Shown here piece after piece: positions 9,577 through 24,540 of a DNA stretch of 64,000 nt. The notes beneath the pieces were generated by a model, which saw only the letters and a list, made by a program, of their open reading frames with translations, was not told the origin of the DNA and did no database searches. The translations under genes were made by a program, and so were the position numbers. The stretch comes from Pseudomonadota bacterium. Its GTDB lineage: Bacteria > Pseudomonadota > Gammaproteobacteria > Burkholderiales > JAKAFK01. Within the stretch, counting starts at the first letter, position 1. The number at the start of each line of letters is the position of its first letter. The DNA is taken from contig JAKAFK010000014.1 of NCBI GenBank assembly GCA_021817985.1, positions 1 through 64,000 of the forward strand. Reading direction: 5' to 3'.

Positions 9577-9843
9577 CTACTTGAGGAGATACCCGAGAAG
9601 CGGATTGCGGAAGAGCACGATGAGCACGATCACCAGCACATAGATCGCCAAGGATTCGATCATGGCGAGCCCGATGAACAGGGTGCGGGTGATCGACCCT
9701 TCGGACTCCGGCTGGCGTGCGAGCGCGTCGAGCGCCTGGGAGATCGCCATGCCCATGGCGATGGCCGGACCGAGGACCCCGATGGCGATCGCCAGAACGC
9801 CGGCCGCGGTGGACACGACGACCAGCCAGCTGATGTTGTTCAT
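9577..9843 (-). CDS. atpE: N-type ATPase c subunit (rotor ring)
   Basis: Two-helix membrane proteolipid of 88 residues. The first helix ends in the loop ALARQPESEG and the second carries the ion-binding carboxylate in GLAMIESLAIYVLV. The Glu-Ser-x-x-x-Tyr pattern is shared with sodium-binding c subunits, but the helix-1 position occupied by Gln32 in the Ilyobacter c ring aligns with Met30 here. The housekeeping c subunit (22972-23208) instead has Asp in GLVDAVPMI. Start chosen at the ATG overlapping the a-subunit stop by four bases. Confidence 0.93.
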   Translation of the reverse strand: MNNISWLVVVSTAAGVLAIAIGVLGPAIAMGMAISQALDALARQPESEGSITRTLFIGLAMIESLAIYVLVIVLIVLFRNPLLGYLLK

Positions 9844-10541
9844 GAAAGACTCCTTTCTTCCGGGTTTTCGAGGCGTTCCTGCGACTGGATGCCCCCCGCG
9901 ATATAGATCAAGGCCAGCATCCCGAAGATGTACGCTTGCACGACGGCTTCGACGATGTGGAGCATGAGCACCGGCACCGGCACCAGGAACCCGGCGACGA
10001 GCAGCACGATCATCGCGGTCATCTCCAGGCTCATGATGTTTCCGAACAGGCGAACGGCCAGCGCCAGCGTACGGGTCAGCTCGCTCAACACATGGAACGG
10101 CAGCATCAGAGGCGTCGGACTGAGATAGTGGCGCAGATAGCCCCTGAGCCCCTGGATGCGCAACCCGTACCAGTGAACGGACACGAACACCAGCATCGCA
10201 AGCCCCGCCGTCAGCGAGAGATCGCTGGTCGGCGAGTGCAGTCCCGGAATGATGCCCAGCAGGTTCGCGACGAGGATGTAGATCCAAAGGCTCGCGACCA
10301 AGGGCATCACCTCGCCCACATGGTCGGGCAGCACCGCCCGTATCGCTTGCTCGATGAGCGACACGATGCCTTCCAGCGCGACCTGCCAGGCCCCGGGCTC
10401 GAGCTTGAGGCGACGGGTCGAGAGCCCGCTCACGACGGACAGCCCCAAGACGATGCCCAGGCTCGTGAGCTCGGTCCCGGTCAGCGTCAGCGGGCCGAGA
10501 TGCCATTGGGCGGAGGGAAGGAGGGAACCGGGGGTGCTCAT
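9840..10541 (-). CDS. atpB: N-type ATPase subunit a (Fo stator)
   Basis: Polytopic membrane subunit forming the ion half-channels. About 233 residues from ATG 10541 (MSTPGSLLPS). The signature helix carries the essential stator arginine in LALAVRLFGNIMSLEM, and HIVEAVVQAYIFGMLALIYI is the conserved last-helix motif. It is shorter than the housekeeping a subunit (273 residues) and lacks that protein's longer N-terminus. It begins five bases after the atpQ stop, and its stop overlaps the c-subunit start. Confidence 0.93.
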   Translation of the reverse strand: MSTPGSLLPSAQWHLGPLTLTGTELTSLGIVLGLSVVSGLSTRRLKLEPGAWQVALEGIVSLIEQAIRAVLPDHVGEVMPLVASLWIYILVANLLGIIPGLHSPTSDLSLTAGLAMLVFVSVHWYGLRIQGLRGYLRHYLSPTPLMLPFHVLSELTRTLALAVRLFGNIMSLEMTAMIVLLVAGFLVPVPVLMLHIVEAVVQAYIFGMLALIYIAGGIQSQERLENPEERSLS

Positions 10542-10546
10542 CCGCG

Positions 10547-10812
10547 TCAGCGCCTGATCAGCAGGTAGACGTTGACCGCGCCCACGCCGATGCCGAGAAA
10601 GATCATGCTCAAGGTCCACCGCACGGAGTAGTCCCCCGCCAAGCCGTCCAGCCAGCGCCCGAGATAGGCGCCGCCGATCACAGGCAGGATGAAAACGAGC
10701 CCCAGGGTCCCGAAGTAGGCGGTCTGCGCGAGCACCGAGCGCCGTTCGCGCTGCGCGCGCTCGAGACGGCGGACCTGCCGTTCCAGGCGAACCTTGAGGC
10801 GGTCGGCGGGCT

Positions 10813-10816
<4 letters not shown>
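10547..10816 (-). CDS. atpQ: AtpQ, small AtpI-like membrane protein of the N-ATPase
   Basis: About 89 residues: a basic, arginine-rich N-terminal helix (residues ~8-27) followed by two transmembrane segments (AYFGTLGLVFILPVIGGAYL and LSMIFLGIGVGAVNVYLL). This matches the ATPase_gene1/AtpI-type family found as AtpQ in N-ATPase operons, thought to help rotor assembly or divalent-cation handling. The GTG at 10816 overlaps the epsilon stop by four bases and is preferred to the ATG at 10849. The usual partner AtpR, normally the next gene, is absent: only five bases separate this stop from the a-subunit start. Confidence 0.78.
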
Positions 10817-13107
<2,291 letters not shown>

Positions 13108-13353
13108 TATAATATCGCACAGCACCATGCCCGCGACGACGATCACGGGTGCCTCATACGCCTTTTCGCAGACCCTGTGCAGCAGGGCCACTATCGTTAT
13201 GTTTCCCCCGGAAAAATCTCGGAGCGCAGATTCACCCTGCCCGCGCCGCTTAGTCGGCTTGTACTACCCCGCCTAGCATGGTAGTATCAAGCGGCAAGTG
13301 TGATGCTTGTTTCTGTTCAACGCCTCGCCCCGACCCGTCGGGGCGTTTTTTTT
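13108..13353 (+). ncRNA. Candidate multi-hairpin small RNA with own promoter and terminator
   Basis: A perfect TATAAT at 13108-13113 precedes about 235 bases with no convincing reading frame but a chain of hairpins: CCCTG/CAGGG (13173-13187), TACTACC/GGTAGTA (13262-13286, 7 bp), CAAGC/GCTTG (13288-13309) and a strong terminator at 13326-13353. Transcription would start near 13120. The -35 element is weak. It lies on the opposite strand to, and converges with, the orphan parA-glmS transcript. It does not look like 6S, 4.5S, tmRNA or RNase P RNA. Function unknown; evidence is structural only. Confidence 0.5.
13326..13353 (+). terminator. Rho-independent terminator
   Basis: CGCCCCGAC (13326-13334) pairs perfectly with GTCGGGGCG (13337-13345), followed by eight T (13346-13353). 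It works only for plus-strand transcription, which has no upstream protein gene, supporting a small RNA here. Confidence 0.85.
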
Positions 13354-13467
13354 GCGGCGGCCAGGCCGCATCCCGCGCCTGGAGTTGTGCGCGGCGGACC
13401 CTTGGCACGCGGCCCTCGCCGGAGGGGTGGGATCGGTGTCGGCTGTCGCGTAGCGCCTTGGGCCGCG

Positions 13468-14229
13468 TCACAGAAAACCGCCTTGCGCGAGCTCTTCCAT
13501 CAGCGCCCAATAATCCTTGGCGCCCGTGCTTCCGGGATCGTGCGCAAACACGTCCTGGCCGGCCACGGGGCTTTCGGCCAGCGCCACCGTCTCCCCGATG
13601 CGGGTCTCGCACAGATCCGCGCCGCAGTAACTCCTGAGTTGGGCGAAAATGTCGTGGGACAAGCGGCGGCGCGCGTCGAAGCGGGTGACCACCACCTTGC
13701 GCGGAATGGGCCGACCGCGGGCCTTCTCCAGCACGCGCAAGGCCGCGTCCAGCTTGTGCACGGACTGCATGGACAGAAAATCGGCGGATACCGGCACGAG
13801 GACATGGTCGGCCGCCAGCACCGCATTCAAGGAGAGCACCCCCAGCATCGGGCAACAGTCGATCAGGATCGGCCCCGGCTCGTCCCTGAAGCTCGCCACG
13901 ATCCCGGCGCGCAGCCGCGTGGTGGCGGCGGCGCTTTTGCCGAACAAGGCATCGACTTTCGCAAGGTCGAGGCTCGCCGGAATGAGCCGCAATCCGGTCT
14001 GAACCTCCTGCACGAGGTCCCTCAAGGTCGCCTCTTCGCGGAAAAAGGCCGAGACCGTGGGAGCGCCCTGGCCGCCTTGGTAGCCGAGCGACCAGGAGAG
14101 ATGGCTTTGCGGGTCGAGATCGATGGCGATCGGCTGCAGGCCTTCGCGGGCGAGCGCCGCCGAGAGGTTGAGGGTGGTCGTGGTCTTGCCGACCCCTCCT
14201 TTTTGGTTGAAGATCGCAACGACCGGCAC
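13468..14229 (-). CDS. Orphan ParA-family ATPase (MinD/ParA/Soj superfamily)
   Basis: Deviant Walker ATPase of 253 residues. Signature N-terminus FNQKGGVGKTTTTLNLSAAL, then AIDLDPQSHLSW and ILIDCCPMLGVLSLNAVL. It is a paralogue of the chromosomal ParA at 26023-26802 but clearly diverged. No parB lies beside it. Its ATG is two bases after the glmS stop, so the two are probably co-transcribed. ParA-like proteins without ParB often position cellular cargo such as chemoreceptor arrays, carboxysomes or pili; which cargo applies here cannot be told from the sequence. Confidence 0.88.
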   Translation of the reverse strand: MPVVAIFNQKGGVGKTTTTLNLSAALAREGLQPIAIDLDPQSHLSWSLGYQGGQGAPTVSAFFREEATLRDLVQEVQTGLRLIPASLDLAKVDALFGKSAAATTRLRAGIVASFRDEPGPILIDCCPMLGVLSLNAVLAADHVLVPVSADFLSMQSVHKLDAALRVLEKARGRPIPRKVVVTRFDARRRLSHDIFAQLRSYCGADLCETRIGETVALAESPVAGQDVFAHDPGSTGAKDYWALMEELAQGGFL

Positions 14230-14231
14230 GG

Positions 14232-16064
14232 CTATTCGACCGTCACGGACTTGGCGAGGTTGCGCGGCTTGTCCACGTCGGTGCCCTTCTGGAGCGCCGC
14301 ATGGTAGGCGAGCAGCTGGAGGGGCACGGTGTACAGGATGGGGCTCAACGGTCCGTCATGCTGGGGCATGAAGATCGTCCGGACCCCTTCGGCCTCCTTG
14401 ATGCTTGCCCCCGGATCGGCGAACACGAACAGGAGCCCCCCGCGCGCGCGCACCTCCTGCAGGTTGGACTTGAGCTTTTCCACCAGTTGATCATTCGGCG
14501 CGATCGCCACGACCGGCATTTCGCTGTCCACCAGGGCGAGCGGCCCGTGCTTGAGCTCGCCTGCCGGATAGGCCTCGGCGTGGATGTAGGAAATCTCCTT
14601 GAGCTTGAGGGCCCCTTCCAGGGCGATCGGATAATGCTGCCCGCGTCCGAGGAACAAGGCATGGTGCTTGGGCGCGAAATGCTCCGCCCACAGGGCCACC
14701 TGGTCTTCCAGGGCCAGCGTCTGGGCCACCGCCACGGGCAGATGCCGCAAGGCCTTCATGATCTCGGCCTCCTGGTCCGCAGGCATGCGGCCGCGCTGCT
14801 TCGCCAGCACGCAGGCGAGCAGGAACAAGGCCGCAAGCTGGGTCGTGAAGGCCTTGGTGGAAGCCACGCCGATCTCGGGGCCCGCGCGCGTGAGAAAGCG
14901 CAGCTCCGACTCGCGCACCAGCGCGCTTTCGGGCACATTGCAGATGGCCAGGCTGTGGCGGTGACCGAGCGCCTTGGCATGCGCGAGCGCCGCCAACGTA
15001 TCGGCGGTCTCCCCGGATTGGGAGATGGTGACGATCAAGGCGTCCGGATTCGGCACGCTCTCGCGGTAGCGGTATTCGCTCGCCACCTCGGCGTTGCACG
15101 GCACCCCGGCCAGGGCTTCGATCCAGTAGCGCGCAAGCATGGCGGCATGGTAACTCGTGCCGCAGGCGATGAGATAGACGGCCTTGATGCCGCCCAGCAC
15201 CGCTTCCCCGCGCGGCCCGAAGAGCTGAGGCGAAAAGCTGCCGAGCGCAAGCGCGTCGGACAGGGTGTCGGCAAGCGCGCGGGGCTGCTCGTGGATTTCC
15301 TTCTGCATGAAGTGGCGGTAGTGGCCCAGCTCGGCCGCCTCGAGCGGCGCCTCGCTCACCTGCTCGGGCCGCGTCACCCGCGCACCTTGCGCGTCGTGGA
15401 TGGCCACGGTCAGCAACCCGATATCGGCGAGATCCCCGTCTTCCAGAAAGATGAGCCGCTGGGTGACGGGCGCGAGCGCGGTCCCGTCGGAGGCCACGAA
15501 GTTCTCCTCGATGCCGAGGCCGATCACCAGTGGGCTGCCCTTGCGCGCGGCGATAAGCCGGTTGGGCGCGTCGGCGGCCACCACCGCAATGGCGTAGGCG
15601 CCGGTGAGCTCGCCCACCGCCTCGGCCGTCGCCTCCAGAAGGTCGAGGCCGCCGTGGCGGTAATGATAATGAATCAGATGGGCAATGACTTCGGTGTCGG
15701 TCTGCGAGGAGAAAACATAGCCGTGGGCTTCGAGGCGGCTGCGCAGCGCCTCGTGATTCTCGATGATGCCGTTGTGGACGACCGCCACCGTGTCGTGGCT
15801 GGCGTGCGGATGCGCGTTGGACAGCGTCGGCGCCCCATGCGTTGCCCAGCGGGTGTGCGCGATGCCGAGCCGGCCGTGGACCTGCGCCCGCTTGACCTCG
15901 TTTTCCAGTTCCGCCACGCGCCCGACGCTGCGCACGCAGGCAAGCCCGTCGTGCACGATCGCGAGCCCGGCCGAGTCGTAGCCGCGATATTCCAGGCGAC
16001 GCAGGCCTTCCAGCAGAATCGGTACCACGTTGCGCTGGGCTACCGCCCCAACGATGCCACACAT
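14232..16064 (-). CDS. glmS: Glutamine-fructose-6-phosphate aminotransferase (isomerizing)
   Basis: Makes glucosamine-6-phosphate from fructose-6-phosphate and glutamine, the committed step to UDP-GlcNAc. 610 residues, normal length. The N-terminal glutaminase domain begins MCGIVGAV with nucleophile Cys2 (after Met removal), followed by [14 protein letters not shown] and HTRWATHG. Two SIS sugar-isomerase domains follow ([19 protein letters not shown]) and the C-terminus ends [11 protein letters not shown]. It lies 37 bases downstream of glmU in the same direction; that gap is too short for a glmS ribozyme, and none was seen. Confidence 0.98.
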   Translation of the reverse strand: MCGIVGAVAQRNVVPILLEGLRRLEYRGYDSAGLAIVHDGLACVRSVGRVAELENEVKRAQVHGRLGIAHTRWATHGAPTLSNAHPHASHDTVAVVHNGIIENHEALRSRLEAHGYVFSSQTDTEVIAHLIHYHYRHGGLDLLEATAEAVGELTGAYAIAVVAADAPNRLIAARKGSPLVIGLGIEENFVASDGTALAPVTQRLIFLEDGDLADIGLLTVAIHDAQGARVTRPEQVSEAPLEAAELGHYRHFMQKEIHEQPRALADTLSDALALGSFSPQLFGPRGEAVLGGIKAVYLIACGTSYHAAMLARYWIEALAGVPCNAEVASEYRYRESVPNPDALIVTISQSGETADTLAALAHAKALGHRHSLAICNVPESALVRESELRFLTRAGPEIGVASTKAFTTQLAALFLLACVLAKQRGRMPADQEAEIMKALRHLPVAVAQTLALEDQVALWAEHFAPKHHALFLGRGQHYPIALEGALKLKEISYIHAEAYPAGELKHGPLALVDSEMPVVAIAPNDQLVEKLKSNLQEVRARGGLLFVFADPGASIKEAEGVRTIFMPQHDGPLSPILYTVPLQLLAYHAALQKGTDVDKPRNLAKSVTVE

Positions 16065-16101
16065 AACCTACCCCCCCTCGTCTTCTGCGCGGCTGCCCGC
16101 C

Positions 16102-17472
16102 TCACGGCCCCTTGCGCGGGCGCTTCCACCCGGAAATCGTGGTCTGTCGGGCACGCGAGAGTGTCAGCTCGCCGGCCGGCGCGTCACGGGTAATCGTCGA
16201 CCCCGCCCCGATGGTCGCGCCCGGCCCGACCGTCACCGGTGCGACCAGCTGCGTATTGGAGCCGATGAACGCGTCGTCCCCGATGACCGTGCGATGCTTC
16301 CGGGCCCCGTCGTAGTTGCAGGTGATCGTGCCGGCGCCGATGTTCACGCCGACGCCCACATCCGCATCGCCGACATAGCTCAAGTGGTTGATCTTGGACC
16401 CTTCGCCGACGCGGCTGTTCTTGACCTCGACGAAGTTGCCCACATGCACCGAAGCCCCGGTGGCAGCGCCGGGGCGCAGGCGGGCGAACGGGCCGATACG
16501 GTTGCCCTCGCCAAGACTCGTCTCGTCCAGGTGGCTGAAGGGCTCGATGCGGGTATTGGCGCCGACGCGCGTGTTGCGCAAGACCGTATAGGCGCCCACG
16601 AAGGTATTGTCGCCCAGGGTCACCGCGCCTTCGAACACGCAGCCCACGTCGATGGTCACATCGCGCCCGCAAATGAGCTCGCCGCGCACATCGAGGCGAT
16701 CCGGATCTAGGAGCGCGACGCCGTGCTCGAGCAGCTGCTCGGCCTGGCGCCGCTGGTAGATCCGCTCGAGGTGGGCGAGCTGGGCATGGCTGTTGACGCC
16801 GAGGGTCTCCCAGGCGGCCTGCGCCCGCCCGCTGACGATCTCCACGCCATCCGCGAGCGCCAGTGCCACGATGTCGGTCAGATAATATTCCCCTTGCGCA
16901 TTGTCAGCCGTGAGCCGCCCCACCCAGTCGGCCAGGCGGGCGGTGGGCAGCGCCATGAGCCCGGTGTTCACCTCATGGATCTCGCGCTCGTCGGGGGTGG
17001 CGTCCTTGTGCTCGACGATGCGCGTGATCGCGCCCGCGTCGTCGCGCACGATGCGCCCGTAGCCGGTGGGGTCGGAAAGCTGCTCGGTGAGGAGCGCGAT
17101 GCGGTTGGCCGCGGCCAGGCCGGCGAGCATCGTCGCCGTGGGCGGTTGGATGAGCGGCACGTCCCCGTAAAGGATGAGCGTCACCGGCGCGTCCGACAGC
17201 ATGTCCAGGCTGCTGGCCACCGCGTGGCCGGTGCCGAGCTGCTGGGCCTGTCGCACCCAGACGACATCGGGATCGGGGATCGCGGCAGGCACGGCCTCCC
17301 CGCCATAGCCATAGACGACCGTGATCTGCCGGGGCGCGAGTGCGCGCGCGCTGGCGAGCACGTGCGCGAGGAGCGGACGCCCGGCCAGCCGGTGGAGGAC
17401 CTTGGGCCGCTCCGAATGCATGCGGGTGCCCTTGCCGGCCGCAAGGATCAGCACGTTGACAGCGGGATTCAT
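16102..17472 (-). CDS. glmU: Bifunctional N-acetylglucosamine-1-phosphate uridyltransferase / glucosamine-1-phosphate acetyltransferase
   Basis: Completes UDP-GlcNAc synthesis for peptidoglycan and LPS. 456 residues from ATG 17472 ([18 protein letters not shown]). The N-terminal pyrophosphorylase domain has [18 protein letters not shown] and YGDVPLI; the C-terminal left-handed beta-helix acetyltransferase shows hexapeptide repeats and the conserved [19 protein letters not shown] and [12 protein letters not shown] longer frame reaches 17643 but runs through the atpC terminator and adds no homologous residues. glmU-glmS downstream of the atp operon is a common proteobacterial order. Confidence 0.97.
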   Translation of the reverse strand: MNPAVNVLILAAGKGTRMHSERPKVLHRLAGRPLLAHVLASARALAPRQITVVYGYGGEAVPAAIPDPDVVWVRQAQQLGTGHAVASSLDMLSDAPVTLILYGDVPLIQPPTATMLAGLAAANRIALLTEQLSDPTGYGRIVRDDAGAITRIVEHKDATPDEREIHEVNTGLMALPTARLADWVGRLTADNAQGEYYLTDIVALALADGVEIVSGRAQAAWETLGVNSHAQLAHLERIYQRRQAEQLLEHGVALLDPDRLDVRGELICGRDVTIDVGCVFEGAVTLGDNTFVGAYTVLRNTRVGANTRIEPFSHLDETSLGEGNRIGPFARLRPGAATGASVHVGNFVEVKNSRVGEGSKINHLSYVGDADVGVGVNIGAGTITCNYDGARKHRTVIGDDAFIGSNTQLVAPVTVGPGATIGAGSTITRDAPAGELTLSRARQTTISGWKRPRKGP

Positions 17473-17530
17473 GGGTGGAGACGCACCTTGGCGAACGTTG
17501 GCGCCCTTGCGGGCCCTTTGCCGCCAGTAT

Positions 17531-17557
17531 AAAACAAAAACGGCGGGTGCGCCGCCG
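17531..17557 (-). terminator. Terminator after the housekeeping atp operon
   Basis: Read on the minus strand, a 6-bp stem (CGGCGG/CCGCCG, loop of 5, plus coordinates 17541-17557) is followed by a T-rich tract (AAAACAAAAA on the plus strand, 17531-17540). It lies seven bases after the atpC stop and separates atp from glmU. Confidence 0.75.
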
Positions 17558-17563
17558 GCCGGC

Positions 17564-17989
17564 TCAGTGGCGATGCCGGCGCAGCCGTTCGATGGCCGCC
17601 AGCTGGGCGATGGCTTGCGCGAGATCCGCCTGGGCCTTGGCAAAATCCATCACCGCCGCCCGGTTCTTCATGGCCTCTTCCGCCCGGTGGCGCGCCTCGA
17701 GCGCCTTCTGCTCGTCAAGATCCGCCGCGCGAATCGCGGTGTCGGACAGGATCGTCACGCCGGCGGGCTGGATTTCGACCATGCCGCCCGACACGTAGAT
17801 GAGCTCCTCCTCGGCCTGGAAGGGAATCTTGACGCGCACGGATCCGGGCCGGATACGGCCGAGCAGCGGCGCGTGCCGCGGATAGATGCCGAGTTCCCCC
17901 CGCTCGCCCGGCACCACGACAAATTCCGCCGCACCCGAGAAGAGGGACTCCTCGGCGCTCACCACATCCACATGTATCGTCATTGCCAT
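17564..17989 (-). CDS. atpC: ATP synthase epsilon subunit (housekeeping)
   Basis: F1 epsilon, about 141 residues. The beta-sandwich contains [25 protein letters not shown], typical of proteobacterial AtpC, and the C-terminal helical hairpin (residues ~90-140) is Ala/Arg rich. Last gene of atpIBEFHAGDC. A second ATG at 17983 (codon 3) is an alternative start. About 60 bases separate it from atpD. Confidence 0.95.
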   Translation of the reverse strand: MAMTIHVDVVSAEESLFSGAAEFVVVPGERGELGIYPRHAPLLGRIRPGSVRVKIPFQAEEELIYVSGGMVEIQPAGVTILSDTAIRAADLDEQKALEARHRAEEAMKNRAAVMDFAKAQADLAQAIAQLAAIERLRRHRH

Positions 17990-18049
17990 AGCGTGTGCGC
18001 GCCAAGCGGCGTGCCCGGAAGGGTCGCGCTTGGCGCCTCCTCCTTGAGC

Positions 18050-20336
<2,287 letters not shown>

Positions 20337-20374
20337 GTCTTCTCTCCGCGGCCCGCCGGCAGGCGGGCCCTCCG

Positions 20375-21916
20375 TCAGTACGCCTGGGTCGCCTTGAAGG
20401 TTTCGATGGCGGCCGCCAACTGCTGCTCGGTGGCGGCGTCGAGGTCCAGCTTGGCGTCGAGGGTCTCCATGATCTCGGCATGCTGATCGCGCATGTACGC
20501 ACGCAGCGCCGCCTCGAAGGCAAGCCCGCGGGGTACCTCGACATCGTCGAGGTACCCCTTGTTCACGGCGAACAAGGTCAGGGCCATCTGGGAAACCGGC
20601 AGCGGCGTGTACTGGGGCTGCTTCATGAGCTCGGTGACCATGCGGCCGCGCTCGAGCTGCTTGCGCGTGGACTCGTCCAGATCCGAGGCGAACTGCGCGA
20701 ACGCGGCGAGCTCGCGGTACTGGGCGAGCGCCAGGCGCACCCCGCCGCCCAGCTTCTTGATGATCTTGGTCTGGGCCGCACCGCCCACCCGGGAGACCGA
20801 GAGGCCTGCGTTGATCGCCGGGCGCACGCCCGCGTTGAAAAGATCCGTCTCCAGGAAGATCTGCCCGTCCGTGATGGAGATCACGTTGGTGGGCACGAAG
20901 GCGGACACGTCCCCCGCCTGGGTCTCGATGATCGGCAGCGCGGTGAGCGAGCCGGTACGCCCCTTGACGGCGCCCCCGGTCACCCGCTCGACGTACTCCG
21001 CGTTCACCCGCGCGGCGCGCTCGAGCAGGCGCGAATGGAGGTAGAACACATCGCCCGGGTAGGCCTCGCGCCCGGGCGGGCGCCGCAGGAGCAGCGAAAT
21101 CTGGCGATAGGCCCAGGCCTGCTTGGTCAGGTCGTCATAAATGATGAGGGCGTCCTGGCCGCGGTCGCGGAAGTACTCGCCCATCGCGCAGCCGGCATAA
21201 GGCGCGATGTACTGCATGGCGGCCGAGTCGGCGGCGCCGGCCGCCACCACGATGGTGTGCGCCATCGCGCCATGCTCCTCGAGCTTGCGCACGACGTTGG
21301 CGATGCTGGAGGTCTTCTGGCCGATCGCCACGTAGATGCACCAGACCCCGCGCCCTTTCTGGCTGATGATGGTGTCGATCGCCACCGCCGTCTTGCCGGT
21401 CTGGCGGTCGCCGATGATGAGTTCGCGCTGGCCGCGGCCGATCGGCACCATGGCGTCGACCGCCTTGATGCCGGTCTGGATGGGCTCGCTCACCGACTGG
21501 CGGTCGATCACGCCGGGCGCGATCTTTTCGATGGGCGAGGTCTGGGGCGCCTCGATCGGGCCCTTCCCGTCGATCGCCTGGCCCAGCGCGTTGACCACGC
21601 GCCCGACCAGGGGCTCGCCGACGGGCACCTCGAGAATGCGCCCGGTGCAGGTGACCGTGTCGCCTTCCTTGAGATGTTCGTATTCGCCCAGGACGACGGC
21701 GCCGACGGAGTCGCGCTCCAGATTGAGGGCGAGCCCGAAGGTGTTGCCCGGGAATTCGAGCATTTCGCCTTGCATGACATCGCTCAGGCCATGGATGCGC
21801 ACGATGCCGTCGGTGACCGCGATGATGGTCCCTTGCGTGCGCAGCTCGGTGGCCGCGGCCAGTCCGGCGATGCGATCACGGATCAGATCGCTGATTTCAG
21901 AGGGGTTTAGCTGCAT
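20375..21916 (-). CDS. atpA: ATP synthase alpha subunit (housekeeping)
   Basis: Non-catalytic F1 subunit, 513 residues, the usual length. Start [17 protein letters not shown]-loop [63 protein letters not shown] and [16 protein letters not shown] are intact. The start lies eight bases downstream of the atpH stop. Confidence 0.98.
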   Translation of the reverse strand: MQLNPSEISDLIRDRIAGLAAATELRTQGTIIAVTDGIVRIHGLSDVMQGEMLEFPGNTFGLALNLERDSVGAVVLGEYEHLKEGDTVTCTGRILEVPVGEPLVGRVVNALGQAIDGKGPIEAPQTSPIEKIAPGVIDRQSVSEPIQTGIKAVDAMVPIGRGQRELIIGDRQTGKTAVAIDTIISQKGRGVWCIYVAIGQKTSSIANVVRKLEEHGAMAHTIVVAAGAADSAAMQYIAPYAGCAMGEYFRDRGQDALIIYDDLTKQAWAYRQISLLLRRPPGREAYPGDVFYLHSRLLERAARVNAEYVERVTGGAVKGRTGSLTALPIIETQAGDVSAFVPTNVISITDGQIFLETDLFNAGVRPAINAGLSVSRVGGAAQTKIIKKLGGGVRLALAQYRELAAFAQFASDLDESTRKQLERGRMVTELMKQPQYTPLPVSQMALTLFAVNKGYLDDVEVPRGLAFEAALRAYMRDQHAEIMETLDAKLDLDAATEQQLAAAIETFKATQAY

Positions 21917-21924
21917 GATTGCTC

Positions 21925-22461
21925 CTAACGTTTGAGGGCAAACGCCATGGCCTTGAGTTTGCCGCGCACCGAGGCGTCGAAGATCTGGTCGCCCACCGTG
22001 ATGGTCACGCCGCCGATCAGGTCCGGATCCACTTCGACCTTCGGCTCGATGCGGCAGCCGAAGCGCTTCGCCATCGAGCCCGCGAGCATCGCCAGCTGGG
22101 CGTCGCTCAGGGGGAAGGCCGAGGCGATGTTCGCCTCGAGGCTGCCCGCGGCCTCGGCCCGGAGTGCCTCGAAGGCGGCGAGGATGGCGGGCGCGAGCCA
22201 GAGGCGGCCGTTTTCGAAAAGCACGCGCACCAGCTCCTGGCCGTGCGCGTCCAGGGCCTTCTCGCCGAGGGAGCCGATGAAGGCCCGGCGGCGCTTAGGA
22301 TCGAGGTGCGGGTTTTCGATGAAGTCGCGCACACGCTCGTCGGCGACGACGGCCGCCAGGAATGCCAGCATCGCGGACCACTGATCGAGGGTGCCGGACT
22401 CGGTGGCCAGCCGATAGACGGCCTCGGCATAGGGCCTTGCAAGGGTTGCGGGTTCTGCCAT
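21925..22461 (-). CDS. atpH: ATP synthase delta subunit (housekeeping)
   Basis: OSCP-type subunit linking the b stalk to F1, 178 residues. It begins [19 protein letters not shown], the classic N-terminal motif, and ends with [20 protein letters not shown] followed by [12 protein letters not shown] 22461 is chosen; a longer open frame upstream overlaps atpF and lacks delta similarity. It serves as the in-window reference for recognising the delta-like tail on the second ATPase's b subunit. Confidence 0.96.
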   Translation of the reverse strand: MAEPATLARPYAEAVYRLATESGTLDQWSAMLAFLAAVVADERVRDFIENPHLDPKRRRAFIGSLGEKALDAHGQELVRVLFENGRLWLAPAILAAFEALRAEAAGSLEANIASAFPLSDAQLAMLAGSMAKRFGCRIEPKVEVDPDLIGGVTITVGDQIFDASVRGKLKAMAFALKR

Positions 22462-22469
22462 GGCGGGCT

Positions 22470-22940
22470 CTAGAGCTGGTCCTGGATGGTGCTGAGCAGA
22501 TCGGCGTGCGCGCGGGCATCGATCTCGCGGCGCAGGATTTTCTCCGCGCCGCTGACCGCGAGTTCCGCCACGTGCTGGCGCAGGTCCTCCTTGGCCCGAT
22601 AGATCTGCTGCTCGAGTTCGGCGCGGGAGGCCGCGAGCACCCGCTCGCCTTCCACGCGGGCGTGGCCTTTGGCTTCCTCGATGATGTGGGTCGCCCGCCG
22701 CTCGGCCTGCGCGAGAATCTCGGAGGCCTGCTGGCGAGCGTCCGTCAGCACCTGGCCAGCGCGCTTGGCGGCGAGCTCCAGATCGTGCTTTCCGCGCTCG
22801 GCCTGCGCCAAGCCGTCGGCGATCTGCTGCCGCCGCGCCTCCAGGGCTTGGGTGATGGGCGGCCAGATGAAGCGCATGCAAAACCAGACGAACACGATGA
22901 ACATGATCGTCTGGCCGATGAGGGTGGCGTTGATGTCCAT
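22470..22940 (-). CDS. atpF: ATP synthase subunit b (housekeeping)
   Basis: Peripheral stalk, 156 residues, standard length. An N-terminal transmembrane helix ([20 protein letters not shown]) is followed by [18 protein letters not shown] and a long Ala/Arg/Glu-rich coiled coil. Forms a dimer linking subunit a to delta. Eight bases separate its stop from the atpH start. Confidence 0.96.
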   Translation of the reverse strand: MDINATLIGQTIMFIVFVWFCMRFIWPPITQALEARRQQIADGLAQAERGKHDLELAAKRAGQVLTDARQQASEILAQAERRATHIIEEAKGHARVEGERVLAASRAELEQQIYRAKEDLRQHVAELAVSGAEKILRREIDARAHADLLSTIQDQL

Positions 22941-22971
22941 TGACGCACCTTTGGTTTACTGGATGACCGCC

Positions 22972-23220
<249 letters not shown>

Positions 23221-23265
23221 CTACTTCATTTAAAGATGATTAAACGGGCTGGCGAGATCGTGCGG

Positions 23266-24090
<825 letters not shown>

Positions 24091-24441
24091 TTACCGGATC
24101 CCACGCATAAGTTGTGAAAGCACGAGCGCAATTTGGCCCGCCGCGAACCCGCCGACGAGCGGCAGGGCCGGCAGCCTAAGGGGCCCCATCCCGGCGGCCA
24201 GCGCCGCGCCGACGACGACGAGGCGCTCGACGGCGGAGCGATAGAAAAAGCGCAGATGCGCTCGCGCGTCGCGGACCGGGCCCTTCGGACCCAAACGGGC
24301 CCGAAGCGCCAGGAGCCCTGCGTTGATCCCGGCGCAGCCCAAGCCATAGATGCTGCCCCAAACCGCCCAGGTAAAGGCGGCGGCGCTCGTCGGGGAGGCG
24401 GGGAGCGAAGGCGCCCCCAGGGCGGCAGCAAGGAAGAGCAT
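24091..24441 (-). CDS. atpI: ATP synthase assembly protein I
   Basis: Small membrane protein, about 116 residues, first gene of the atp operon. Hydrophobic segments near residues 5-45 and 72-112, with a basic stretch (HLRFFYRSAVERL) between, fit AtpI, which assists c-ring assembly. Sequence identity within this family is low, so the call leans on position just ahead of atpB. The start is uncertain: no good ribosome-binding site precedes ATG 24441. Confidence 0.8.
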   Translation of the reverse strand: MLFLAAALGAPSLPASPTSAAAFTWAVWGSIYGLGCAGINAGLLALRARLGPKGPVRDARAHLRFFYRSAVERLVVVGAALAAGMGPLRLPALPLVGGFAAGQIALVLSQLMRGIR

Positions 24442-24509
24442 TTAATTGTAGGGCGATCGCCTGACATCCATCAATGGGCTTTGCGGCGGCGGCCATCAAA
24501 GCGGGGCAT

Positions 24510-24540
24510 ATTGTATCAGATTCCCTGATTGATTGATCAA
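24510..24540 (-). promoter_or_regulatory. Candidate atp operon promoter
   Basis: On the minus strand an extended -10 (TGATACAAT; TACAAT at 24510-24515) follows TTGATC (24535-24540) with 19-base spacing, about 60 bases upstream of the atpI start. Surroundings are AT-rich relative to the region. Confidence 0.55.

Noticed and set aside
16065-16101. glmS ribozyme/riboswitch
   Set aside because: Only 37 bases separate glmU and glmS, too short for the ribozyme, and no matching structure is present.
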